A stretch of 64,000 nucleotides of DNA from Cymodocea nodosa (lineage: Eukaryota; Streptophyta; Magnoliopsida; Alismatales; Cymodoceaceae): contig CM072335.1 of NCBI GenBank assembly GCA_036874045.1, positions 10,994,001-11,058,000 of the forward strand, read 5' to 3'. The position numbers were made by a program, and so were the translations under genes. Positions 10,788 to 20,515 of the stretch are shown here, piece after piece (the first letter of the stretch is position 1; each line of letters opens with the position of its first letter). The notes beneath the pieces are model-generated. The model saw only the letters and a list, made by a program, of their open reading frames with translations, was not told the origin of the DNA and searched no databases.

Positions 10788-11477
10788 ATTGTAATGCTTG
10801 TCTGCTTATGTAAAATTGTATGAAATTGTATGATGTACTTGTAATGTAATTGATTCATATTAATGAATGTAAATTTTTCAGATGCAATTTTCATACGTGT
10901 TTTGGATGTGAAATGAATGGAATTTATTGAATATTATGTCATTGTGAAACTTTATTTATGAATATATAACAGATTTACAATTTGCTGAATGACAGGATAA
11001 CTACTTAAAAATTTCTACATGTTGAAGGTAAAATGTAAATTCTGCATAACATAAAATGACCTGCAAGTTAAATCTTTATATAATGTTCATATTTAAATGT
11101 ATTTTAATCAAAATGATGCATTAATGATAGATTTAACTTTATTACAGTTAGCAGAATGAAAAAGAAAAAAAGAAACAGAGAGGAACTTATGAGAGTAAAA
11201 CTTAGAAGTTGTTAAGTGTTAACTCAACAAAGTAAGTCCGTTGAGTTAAGCGTAACTCCACGAGGTCAGTAATATAATATAAGGTCACTCCGTTGAGTTA
11301 TCTGTAACTCAATGAAGTTAGTCCATGGAGTTAGCAATAGTAACCGACTGTATTCTATTGAGTTATCTATAACTCAACGAGGTTAGTTCGTGGATTAAGC
11401 AGAACAGTTATTCTTTTAACCACGAACAAAACTTCGTCGATTTAGTAGTTGGAAATTAGTAGTGGTACACGTACCCA

Positions 11478-11487
11478 TATAAATAGG
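11478..11487 (+). promoter_or_regulatory. Internal TATA box before the relocated gag
   Basis: TATAAATAGG is almost identical to the LTR TATA box and likewise follows a hairpin array. Gy2 has the weaker CATAAAAACAGG at 36511-36522. An internal promoter for the gag and F-box ORFs is inferred. Confidence 0.45.
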
Positions 11488-11693
11488 AACCACGATGCAC
11501 GTTGCAAGACACATTCTTGCAACAAGATTTATTCACTTTATGGATGCGCAGTATATATATAAAATAGAATGTTATTTACGAGTTACCATCACTTTTAAAA
11601 GAAAGGAAAATGCATTGGAGGAACTCGAAGGAGAAGCAGCTGATTCAACTTCATCTGACAACAAATATTTATAGAATGGAAAGCTTCAGACTG

Positions 11694-11791
11694 GTATGTA
11701 ATTAATCTTCTGCTATTTATTTAGGAGCACATGGACTTGTTCTCTAAGCAATAAACGATTAGTAAGAACTACCTAGGAATTTTCATTGTAG
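11694..11791 (+). other. Possible 98-nt intron in the gag leader
   Basis: G|GTATGTAATTAATC at 11694 is a good plant donor and CATTGTAG|A at 11791 a plausible acceptor. The donor is kept in Gy2 (near 36730); the Gy2 acceptor region still ends in AG (ACACAAAG) but is otherwise different. Unproven. Confidence 0.3.
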
Positions 11792-11875
11792 AGGAGTACT
11801 GAAAAATTTTCTGAACTGAACTTTAACGAAATTCTTTAGGGTGTAGCTAACCTTTCTTTAAAAGAGAACGTAGAG

Positions 11876-13063
11876 ATGGCTGCTCAAGTAGAAAAACCAT
11901 TAGGAGAGATTCTATATCCTGAATTAGTTGATGAACCTTCATGTATTAGATTCCCAAACTTTGAGGGAGATAGGTTTGAACTAAAATCTAATTATATTAG
12001 TCAATTGCCACATTTTCATGGATTAGAAAGAGAGGATGCCTATTATTTCCTTAGAGAATTTAATGAAGTTTGTCAAATATTGAAAATTCCCAACATGAGT
12101 ATAGATGCTATTAAACTTAGATATATCCCTTTTTCTTTAAAAGACACAACTAAGAGATGGTTATATACTTTGTCACCTGATTCAATTTCTACATGGACTG
12201 AATTTTGCTCTGTTTTTATAGAAAAATATTATCCAACATATCAAACGATTAAAAAGAAGAAAGAAATATTAATGTGTACCCAAAAACAGGGTGAATCATT
12301 CTGGAAATATTTTGAAAGATTTAAAGATTTACTAACTCAATGTCCACATCATGCAATGAGTAAAGCATAATTAATAGGTATAATTTATGAAAGCATAGAT
12401 GTTTCAATGAAATCTTTATTAGAATCTATTTGTCAAAATGGATTTTTAAAATTATGTAGTGAAGAAGCATGGGCATATTTAGAAAACTTTGCAAAAAGAA
12501 CTGCATAGTGGGAAAATTTGGCTGAAGCTATTGCAGATAAAAGAATATTGCCAAGAGGAATGCATGAAATAGATTCAAATACTATGCTTGAGGTGAAATT
12601 AAATGAATTAACAAAGAAAATAGAAGAGTTATCATTAAATCAAAGGCTAGCAGAAAAGAATGCAAACATAAATGACTTAGATATTATTTATGCTAGAAAC
12701 CAAAGAGATAACTTGGGAAATTCTTATCATCCTAATTGGAGAAATCACCCGAATTTATCTTGGAGAAACAACAATTTCCAGGGAGGAGAAAATATAAATG
12801 AGAAGAACAAAAGTTATGAAGTATTAATTAAACAAGGATCTAGAATAGAGAAATTAGAAAAGATAATCCAACAAGTAAACAATCGTCTAGATTTTATATT
12901 GGGAAATGCTGCAATTCAAAATCAGAATAGAAATATATCACTTAGACAGAAGGAACCAATGGAAGTTAGACCTACTGGAGGATTGCCAATACAAGCTATA
13001 CCGAATCCTATCAATAGAACGGTTAATGAAATTGATACCTCTTCTAGGAGGGTAGCTGAATGA
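11876..13063 (+). pseudogene. Relocated Gag capsid ORF of Gy1, downstream of pol
   Basis: ATG 11876 to TGA 13063 is one 396-codon frame with two stops (TAA 12368, TAG 12506; Gy2 has CAA and CAG). The Athila retrotransposon Gag domain is clear: KPLGEILYPELVDEPSC, FELKSNYISQLPHFHGL, EDAYYFLREFNEVC, IKLRYIPFSLKD, RWLYTLSPDSISTWTEF, EKYYPTYQ, then GESFWKYFERFKDLLTQCPHH. The linker ELTKKIEELS and NWRNHPNLSWRNN follow, as in ordinary Athila Gag, but the CCHC knuckle normally between them is absent. A coiled coil (EKLEKIIQQVNNRLDFIL) follows. The ORF stops just where the VTLRSG linker would begin; that linker is at the 5' end of the element. The frame extends a little upstream of the ATG, so the true start may be earlier. 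Gy2 has the same ORF with identical length. Confidence 0.9.
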
Positions 13064-13129
13064 AGCAGCATATCTGAAGCAACTATCTATATGTATATAT
13101 GTTTTTTATTTTTAGTTAATAGTATCGTA

Positions 13130-13192
13130 GAGTTAATTTTTAACTCAACGAACTTAGTCCGTTGAGTTATGCCTTAACTCCACGAGGGTGTG
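13130..13192 (+). repeat. Hairpin unit between gag and F-box ORFs
   Basis: GAGTTAATTTTTAACTC is followed by CCGTTGAGTTATGCCTTAAC and CTCCACGAGG, an imperfect GTTGAGTTA-type unit. The same spacer is conserved in Gy2 at about 38160-38222. Confidence 0.75.
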
Positions 13193-13253
13193 CAGTAGTT
13201 ATGTTAATTTTTGTCTCTACTAAATTTTTGTTTGTGTTATACAAAATCAACAA

Positions 13254-14393
13254 ATGGAATTGATGCAATTACCGTTGGATACACTAAGGGAAGTACTAAG
13301 TAACTTGTCAGCTAAAGATCTGTGTAGGCTGTGTTGTGTATCAAAGGAAATTAAAGACTGTATTGAAGAAAAATATTTTCAGGGACTACAAGCTGCAAAA
13401 ATGACTAAGATTAGAGATAGATTCATATGGAGGTCATTTAATCGTAGTTCAAATACCCATGAATATCTGGCTATGGAAGAAACTACTGGAATTCCACCCA
13501 ATGCATTAGAAGGAATAAATCATATTATGGGGATAGATGAAGGATTAATCATATACAAGACGAGACCAATGTATGCAAGTTTATTATTACTTGATATTTT
13601 GATAAGAAATCCTATAACAGGAGAAGAATGGAATATAGGAAGACCTAATAGATTTGAAGCACCAACTGTAAATTATGGGTCAGCTTTAATATTTTCTGAT
13701 AAAAATTCTGCAATTCCTAAAAAATTATATTATTGGAGACCTACAGGAAATTGGGGTGAAGATTTACGCTTAAGTGTGTATAATTTTCTGAACAGATCTT
13801 GAAATGAAAATATTATGATATATCTAGGACAAAAATCATTAATTAACCAAACACATGTCATACTTGATGGATATATCTATTTAGTCACAGAGATATCAAT
13901 AACATATAGATCTGATTTATACATAGTGAGCATAGATAGTTATGATGAATATATAGATATTTTACCTATACTAAGTGAAATAGCTAAACCACCATCTGCA
14001 GAATTTAATGAAATTCAAATAGGAATGTAGTATAATGAAGAAGATGATCCTACTTTATGTCTAATAAGATGGTGGGATGAACTGATGAAATTTCAAATAT
14101 GGATTATGGAAGACATAAATGAATGGAAGTGGGAAGAGGAGTATATTGAAATAGATGTAGAAATAGAAACTACTACATTACCCTAGAACCTAAAAGGATC
14201 CCTTTCTGCATTACATATCATTAATGGTAATACACTCGTATTTGGAATTTATAATATATTACATGTTTACAAATTAAGAAGGAACAAGAACTACATTAAA
14301 ATAGAATTAATAGCAAGAAGAACTATGTCTAAAAAGTTTGCTTGGACTGATATATTTATTCCATTTGTTTCTACTTTTCAATCATGTTCTTAA
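13254..14393 (+). pseudogene. F-box protein ORF carried by Gy1
   Basis: ATG 13254 to TAA 14391-14393 is one 379-codon frame. Residues about 5-40 form an F-box (LPLDTLREVLSNLSAKDLCR then LCCVSKEIKDCI), the module that binds Skp1 in SCF ubiquitin ligases. The rest resembles a plant F-box-associated domain: ILIRNPITGEEWNIGRP, YGSALIFS, VILDGYIYLV, LCLIRWWDELMKFQIWIM, and a final PFVSTFQSCS like the family's usual end. Stops at 13800 (TGA) and 14028 (TAG) fall where Gy2 has TGG. A stop at 14184 (TAG) is shared with Gy2, so the ancestral protein may have been about 310 residues, with the last 69 codons a host remnant. It lies between gag and the PPT in both copies. Capture of a host gene is inferred; an SCF role in the element life cycle is speculation. 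Confidence 0.83.
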
Positions 14394-14517
14394 GCTGTGA
14401 TTTTCTATGTTTAATGTTGTGTGTATTCTGCCTTTATTTTTTTTTAAAAAAAAAAGAATTATGAAGTTTTCATATTCATTTTATAAAAAAAAAACAAACA
14501 AAATAAAATATCAATCC

Positions 14518-14610
14518 AGTTTGTTGGTATCTGTTCTGGGAAACCAACTAGCTTGCTTGTGAGCCACCAAAGGCATAGGATCCTGGGTTCCACACAAGAC
14601 ACTGATTTAT
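14518..14610 (+). ncRNA. Conserved tRNA-like / SINE-head-like block
   Basis: About 93 bp is nearly identical in Gy1 and Gy2 (39541-39632), better conserved than flanking DNA. TAGCTTGCTTGTGAG resembles a degenerate pol III A box. AGGATCCTGGGTTCCACAC about 30 bp later resembles a B box (GGTTC with later mismatches). It may be the head of a tRNA-derived SINE caught in the family ancestor. Weak call. Confidence 0.35.
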
Positions 14611-14830
14611 TAATATCTGTTATTTTGTTTTATATTTTGCTTTTATCTGTGAATGAAAAGTTTTTCAGAATCAAAAATCGGAATATGTAGAAGGAGATAC
14701 AAATGAAACAAGGTATGTAACTAATTACTCATCCTGAATTTTAAATCAAGCAAAATTGTATTCATGCCTGCTACAATTACTATACTTATTGTCAAATCTT
14801 TTACATTGAGGACAATGCAAAATGTAGGTA

Positions 14831-14842
14831 TGGGGGGGAGGT
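14831..14842 (+). other. Internal polypurine tract-like G run (Gy1)
   Basis: TGGGGGGGAGGT after ACATTGAGGACAATGC, a context typical of plant gypsy PPTs, lies about 1.28 kb before the 3' LTR. Gy2 has the same at about 39892-39902. Extra PPT copies upstream of the 3' LTR are a known Sirevirus trait. Confidence 0.55.
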
Positions 14843-16103
14843 AATTGAAGTAACAGCCATGTAAGTTTTGAGGAAATTGAAAACTTTTATGAACTTGCTG
14901 TAACTATCTGATAAATGAGACTGTAAATTTTTATAAACTGCTTGAATGTTATATTTAGAAGGCTATATAAGATGCTATTGAATTTACTATTTATTCAAAT
15001 CTAGATATAGTATCTTATGTTTTTTTGAATTTCATGAGTTTAACAGTTTCACGATTTTAAAATAAAATCAGAATGCTTAATGAAAAAATCAGTAAATTAT
15101 CTGAAGTCCTAAAAGAGCTGAGAAGTGAATTCTAGATTAAATGAAACACATATGATTAAAGATACATTTAATTTGATTGATTGAACTTGTAGAATGATTT
15201 ATGTGTAGATCTTATTAAACTACAGAAAAAGTATGAGCTTATTGTTATGGATTCATATTTTTAGTAACTGATAGAAGCAGGACTATATGAGATTGGCGTT
15301 TTACTACATCTGTATTAATGAAATACATACATATATAGTATGTGATTAATGTTTTGTTTTGTGTTTGTAGTTAGATTGTTTTTTTAAAATAAAAAAAAAA
15401 GGGAAAATTTTGAGAGTTTATTGACTTGTTTGATCACAAGCCTTTTGTACTTGAGCAGATAGATATGTAAGGATTGTTGACCTGAACAAGGACTCTTGAA
15501 ATCTGGCAACCTAAGATCCTAATCAAATCTGGGATTGTTGACTGAAAGCTCGTTACATGGGTACATTAGAAAGCTCTTGTATGATTCAAGCTTGTCAAAT
15601 TAACTTTTAAAATACAAAAAAAAAATATATATATATATACATATACTATTCTTAAAAGATACAAGTGTTTTGTGAAATACAGATATCTTATGAATCGAGT
15701 ATATTTTCTGTTATCTAGAATTGCTGAAATATGAATCTGGAATTGACTTTTGAAGTTGTTTATTGGAGATACAATTCTTTATTCTACTTGTCTTAATCAG
15801 ATTGAATTGGATTGTACTCTGATTCGTATGTTGTTGAAATTTCTTTTAGAAATCTTATTGGAAAATTCAGGATGACAGATGATGAAAAGAAGAACAAATG
15901 ATAATATAATTAACACTTATGTGATGATGATATACTTTGTATGTAATTTACATATATTCTAAGTATATTTGCAGGTTGATTATTGAAACATACAGAATAT
16001 ATTTTTTATGCTAAATAGAAGAAAAACAAAGGGGAAGAATTAATTCTAGCACTTTTAAAGACCAATTAATTAGATCTTAGTTTGCTAAGGGACTAGCAAA
16101 ATT

Positions 16104-16118
16104 TAGGTATGGGGGAAG
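16104..16118 (+). other. Polypurine tract of Gy1
   Basis: AGGTATGGGGGAAG lies immediately before the 3' LTR TG. The Gy2 version is AGGTATGGGGGGAG. Confidence 0.85.
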
Positions 16119-18355
16119 TGTTTAGAATGAAAAAGTGCATATTATTAACGGTTAAATGATGGTTAATTGCATAATATGTAGCTTATCATATAAGAATTAA
16201 GCCATTATGTTATAATTGCACTGTTATATGCTTTAATTGAAGAATCTACTTAATTTGGGGGAATTAATGTTAATTTAGTACATTTATGAACTGTCGGTAA
16301 GTTGCAGGCTGTGAAATTCTTAAGTATCTGAATTTTCTGATATTTCGAACAGTTATATTTAACATACCGAACATATTCGAACAGTTATGTTTAACAGACC
16401 AAACATGTATCAGATAGTTATATTTAAATTACCGAATAGTTATGTTTTTAGAGAATATTTTATTATTTCCTGAAGTACACGTGTCAAAACCATAATGAAT
16501 AACTTAAGTGAACTTTCGGTGAGTTATCTATAACTATCTGAAATTGCAGCTGGGCATCGAATAGTTATCCCTGTAACTCTCTGAAATCTCTTTTTATTAA
16601 TAAAATAGTTGAGGACACGTGTCATGTTCTAGGAAATTGACTTAAGTGGATTTTCGGTGAGTTAGCTGTAACTATCTGAAATGCATCTGAGCATGGGATA
16701 GTTAGACATGTAACTCTCCGAAATGTTATTTTATGATTAAACTGCTGCTGACACGTGTTGAGATCTGGTAGATTTACTTAAGTTATATATCGATGAGTTA
16801 TTTGTAAGTATTCGAAATGCACCTGAGCATCGGATAGTTAAATTTATGCACGTGTTGAATTTAAATGCTTTAGAATATCATGTGAGATGCACATGTTTAA
16901 CTCGTTAAGTTAGCATAACTGTACGCGTTGAGTTACATGAATATTACACTAAGGTAACGCGTTATGTTAGCAGCTTATTTCTTTATATTTTCTAATATGC
17001 CACTATAGCGGTTGGAGGAATAGACAGTTGGAAGAGAAAAGAAACCACGTTTGCAAGTATCGCGTAGGGAGAAGAAAGCATCGCCGTTGATATGAATGAA
17101 GGAAATCCAACCGACCATTCAAGTAGAAGTAGTTACTACTGAAGAAATATAAAAGAAAAGAAGAAAAAGAAGAAAAGTGTGCCTGTGTGATCGATGGGCG
17201 GACAGTGTGTGCAAAGGAGGATCGGGGTCGCAATTCTCTAAAGTACCACACTAACCATCATCATCACCATCATCATCACCACCACAATCACCAACCATCG
17301 GAGGTCTGTGAGGATACTTGCCTGATGTCGGGTCGATTCTAAGCCAAACACAGTGCCTGACAACCACTGTGAGGAGTGATCGCGTCGCGAGAAGGGAAGC
17401 CATTTTCACCAAGCACCGACTCATATTTCAGGAGATCGTAAAGCTTTTAGCCTTGGCTTCGGGTTGATGCCTATATGCTGAAGAGGAGATCATCTTGCAA
17501 TTCTGGACTCGCGATTCTATAGGGAGAGGAGACAGAATTGCAAGTGGTTTAATTTTCAATGGTGTAATCACGTTGCAAGTAGTGTTGTCGGAAGTATTTA
17601 CTGTCAAGTGAGATTACTTTACATTTCACCTTTCACCCATTTCCATGTTCATATTAAAACAAAAATACCAAAAACAATTTATCTATGTTTGTATGTTGTA
17701 TTTGAGTGTTGTATTGTTTGTGTTGTATCGTGATTAATGTTATCTTTGTCAGTGTTGTGATTGTTTTATGTTTATTTTAGTTTTACAGTTTTCTGAAATT
17801 GGTTCATTCAAAAGACTTAAAGATTTTAATGGTTACTGTTTGAATTATCTGAATGTTAGTATTGCTTAATGATAAATCCAATGTTAACTAACATTAAAGA
17901 GCTTAATTGATGTTATTTACAATCTGTGGAATCGCCCAATGGTTGGCCGAATTCCTCTATAAATAGCAGTATTAAAAAGAAATGACAGGCTCATGGAGTT
18001 AACTTAAGTCCACGAGGTTAGTCTATTGAGTTAGCCATAACTCAACGAACTTAGTCCGTTGAGTTAACTATAACTCAACGGAGAGCTTATTAAATATATA
18101 AATTTGATTGTTAACAAACGAACAATTCTCAAGTTCTTCAGCAATTCCCTGTGGGATCGACTTGTACTTGCACACTGATACAATAGACACTGTGCACTTG
18201 CAGTTAAAGTACAAATTAGAATTAATATCTAAATTGTATTAAAGGTTGTTTCTTTACTTCTAAAAGAAAGAATAGGCATAAAGATAAATTAACTAAGTAA
18301 AAATAGAAGTAACAAATCCAAGTTTGTCTAGTGTAGTGCTTGGAAAACGCAAACA
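16119..18355 (+). repeat. 3' LTR of Gy1
   Basis: TG...CA ends, TATAAATAG at 17958-17966. The hairpin array in U3 has one more unit block (about 16670-16800) than the 5' LTR. It contains the ~95-bp block (about 16878-16972) shared with copia LTRs, and a perfect hairpin at 18055-18082. By eye it is roughly 94-95% identical to the 5' LTR outside indels, mostly transitions. Confidence 0.92.
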
Positions 18356-18360
18356 GGTGT

Positions 18361-18702
18361 CTTATGTAGGATAGGTCTAAGATGAGTTCTGTTTATTGAA
18401 TAACATGTAGTATTTACAGCTTCAGCCCATAGAGACTTTGGTAGATCAGATGCGTTAAGAATTGTCCTTGCCATTTCTTGTACTGATCTATTCTTCCTTT
18501 CTACAATTCCATTCTAAGCAGAAGTTCTTGGACATGAGAATTCGTGTAGTATGCCAAAAGAATTGCATAATTCTTCAAATTCTGAATTTTCAAATTCACC
18601 TCCATGATCACTTCTGATATTCTTCACGATTGATTCTTTTTCATTTTGAATTCTAATACAAAGATGTTTGAATTCATCACAGGATTCATTCTTGTGTGTT
18701 AA
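18361..18702 (-). pseudogene. Ty1/copia integrase fragment (CoM, right piece)
   Basis: Minus-strand continuation of CoM after Gy1. It encodes the integrase catalytic core: THKNESCDEF, IRSDHGGEFEN, LHEFSCPRTSA, then a stop where Gln is expected, NGIVERKNRS and a run into the LFELWYGKIP box at 1745-1780. The Asp (SDHGG) and Glu (VERKNRS) of the triad are present. It is cut at 18702 by the CoA 5' LTR; the rest of CoM is not seen elsewhere in the window, presumably lost with CoA's right side. Confidence 0.9.
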
Positions 18703-19159
18703 TGTTGAGTATTTTTGTTTTGATGATGTGTGCTGAATGAAAATAATCATATTTGCTCAATTACTATTGCTTGTGAAAAGAAATTAAAATCATCAATTAA
18801 TACAGAAAAAGCTTACTGATATAAATACTTGTCTGTATTGGATCTAAAGTTAATAACTAGTCGTTTCGTTGCATTAATTTCTCATTTAGCTAAACGTTAA
18901 GCTAACGTGTGTTTTTATTGAAAAGCATGATATGTTTTAATGTTATATCTTCTGTATCATGAACAGTGCACGTTTAGACAACTCGTTAAGTTAGAGTTTT
19001 GTTTGTATAGAGGTCACGTGAGAACTCGTTAAGTTAGAGACTTAAAGGTTAAAATAGGTCACGCGATAACTCGTTAAGTTAGTGAGTAAAAGAAGAGATG
19101 AACTCGTTAAGTTAGTGTTATATACGTGGTGAAATTATAAGTTATGAATGTTGTATTGT

Positions 19160-19254
19160 ATCACGTGAGGTGCACATGTTTAACTCATTAAGTTAACATA
19201 ACTAAACGCGCTGAGTTGCTATATTGAACACTAAGGCAACGCGTTAGGTTAGCG
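19160..19254 (+). repeat. U3 block shared by copia and gypsy LTRs
   Basis: From TCACGTGAGGTGCACATG through CTCATTAAGTTAACATAAC to GCGTTAGGTTAGC, this copia stretch aligns with Gy1 LTR 2684-2777 and 16878-16972 at roughly 85% by eye. Other copies are near 31455, 44787 and 61192. Confidence 0.85.
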
Positions 19255-19748
19255 TTATAAACTTAAGTTGTTATTTTTGCACGTGGTAAAATTCTTATTA
19301 TAAAAACATTTGTTTATTACTGGTTCGTTGAGTTATCATAACACAATGGAAATGGTTCGTTGAGTTATCATAACACAACGGAGATGGTTCGTTGAGATAG
19401 CATAACACCACAGACTTAGTTCGTTGAGTTAGCTACAGCACTTGTCACGTGAAATGGCACATGAGGAGCTCATTAAGTTAGAAACGTTAAGTTAAATATA
19501 TACTTGTGTTACTCGTTTAGTTAACATTAAAGTAACGACTTCTTATTACAATGATGAAAAACTTTTGGACGAGAAAGTTTATTTTGCAGGAAATTTTTCA
19601 GAGATCCAAGACTGATGATTAAAGAAAATTCGAAATATAAACGTGGGTTAGAACGTGTGTGTTTCGATGAAGGAAAAAGAAAAGACATGGACAAGTGGAA
19701 AACTGGTACTGGTTAAACGTGAAGGATATGCATGAAATGAAGATATAG

Positions 19749-19757
19749 TATAAAAGG
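19749..19757 (+). promoter_or_regulatory. TATA box of the CoA LTR
   Basis: TATAAAAGG, about 570 bp before the LTR end, also present in the solo LTRs (for example 32013-32020). CACGTG and hairpin arrays upstream are the likely enhancer. Confidence 0.65.
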
Positions 19758-20317
19758 CATAGAATTCTCGTTGATCAATTTATCCTTGCACACAAAAAGA
19801 AAAATCTTTTCAAGGATCAAACCATCCCTGCACACCAAAAGAAAAATCTTTTTCAAGGATCAAAAACACCTTCCCAGGGAAAATCTCTCAAGTGGAAGAA
19901 AGTTCAGTAAAGCATAAAAAGGTAAGATTTTCGTCACTGAAGATTTGAAGTATCAGAAGAAAGCAAATTCGGTGAAGCATGAAAAGACAAGATATTCGTC
20001 ACTGAAGAATTGCTGAAGAAGAAAAAGAAGAAGAAGAAAGATCTCAAACAAGGAGAAAAGTTTTAAATTCCGCAAATTAGTTTTCTCTGTTTGTAGTTAT
20101 GAAATTGTTTAGATGATACATGGTATCAAAATATAATTGCATCTACAATTTCTAAGGAGAATTGAATTGTATATTGTAATTGAAACCTTGAATAAAAATG
20201 ATTTTATGAAAACAATGTCTCGACTTGTTTTTGAGTTTTAAAGTTTCAATTATATTTCAGAAAATATTAAAAATACACAATTCACCCCCCTCTTGTGTAG
20301 CCATACTATCCTACAAG

Positions 20318-20329
20318 TGGTATCAGAGC
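20318..20329 (+). other. Primer-binding site, initiator tRNA-Met (CoA)
   Basis: TGGTATCAGAGC two bases after the LTR is the standard copia primer site. Confidence 0.93.
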
Positions 20330-20515
20330 TTTGTGAATAATCTTTGATATAAAATCGATACCAACTTATTTAATATCATTGCTTATTCTACCTTCCTTGT
20401 TTTTAAACATAAATTAATATCTGAGCATACGTTTAACTCTATTGATTTAAGGCTCAAATTGTTTTAAAGTTATTAGACTGTTTAAAATCAAATAGGTTGA
20501 AAAATCTAAGGTAAG

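Larger units (their letters stand above)
10788..11875 (+). other. Spacer between env-like ORF and relocated gag: hairpin array, TATA box, leader (Gy1)
   Basis: No coding signal. 11210-11440 holds four or five GTTGAGTTA/TAACTCAAC hairpins like those in the LTRs. A TATA box follows at 11478-11487, with a short perfect hairpin (GTTGCAAG...CTTGCAAC, 11501-11523) where transcription could start. A GTATGTAAT splice-donor-like site is at 11694 and an AG at 11790-11791. The matching Gy2 stretch is 35799-36914. Confidence 0.7.
14394..16110 (+). other. Long 3' non-coding region of Gy1
   Basis: No ORF with support. It contains a tRNA-like conserved block (14518-14610), a possible exon end with donor AAG|GTATGTAAC (14711-14720), an internal G-tract (14831-14840), then from about 15040 to 16000 a cassette that also follows pol in copia element CoA (26065-26985), with landmarks CAAGCCTTTTGTACTTGAGC and GGATTGTTGACTGAAAGCTC. 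A poly-purine run near 15385-15402 and (TA)n near 15627-15640 are local simple repeats. Confidence 0.75.
1783..18355 (+). mobile_element. Gy1: complete Athila-like Ty3/gypsy retrotransposon with permuted gene order
   Basis: Both LTRs begin TGTTTAGAATG. The 3' LTR ends AACGCAAACA. A primer site matching tRNA-Asp follows the 5' LTR and a G-rich polypurine tract precedes the 3' LTR. Gene order is 5' LTR, PBS, Gag C-terminal half (zinc knuckle), PR-RT-RH-INT, env-like ORF, Gag capsid ORF, F-box ORF, long 3' non-coding region, PPT, 3' LTR. Athila normally has gag-pol-env-like. Here the capsid lies after the env-like ORF, and an F-box gene is added. Gy2 shares this order from integrase onward, so it is a family trait rather than a local accident. 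Gy1 has many C-to-T or G-to-A type stops, an integrase deletion near 8405-8420 and an env-like deletion near 10290-10310, so it is inactive. Confidence 0.93.
18703..20315 (+). repeat. 5' LTR of CoA (family also at 30999, 44370, 60732)
   Basis: Starts TGTTGAGTATTTTTG and ends ATCCTACA. U3 has repeated CTCGTTAAGTTAG units, several CACGTG boxes, three ~36-bp repeats of GTTCGTTGAGTTATCATAAC (about 19320-19420), TATAAAAGG at 19749-19757 and AATAAA at 20191. Four LTRs of this family occur in the window, three without internal regions. Confidence 0.92.

Noticed and set aside
4380-13063. That the downstream capsid ORF belongs to a separate nested or tandem element
   Set aside because: No LTRs, primer site or target duplication surround 10788-14393, and Gy2 has the same order with the same ORF lengths at diverged sequence.
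19320-19430. Regular ~36-bp repeats considered as a CRISPR-like array
   Set aside because: The repeats are adjacent, lack unique spacers, sit in a copia LTR and the genome is a plant.
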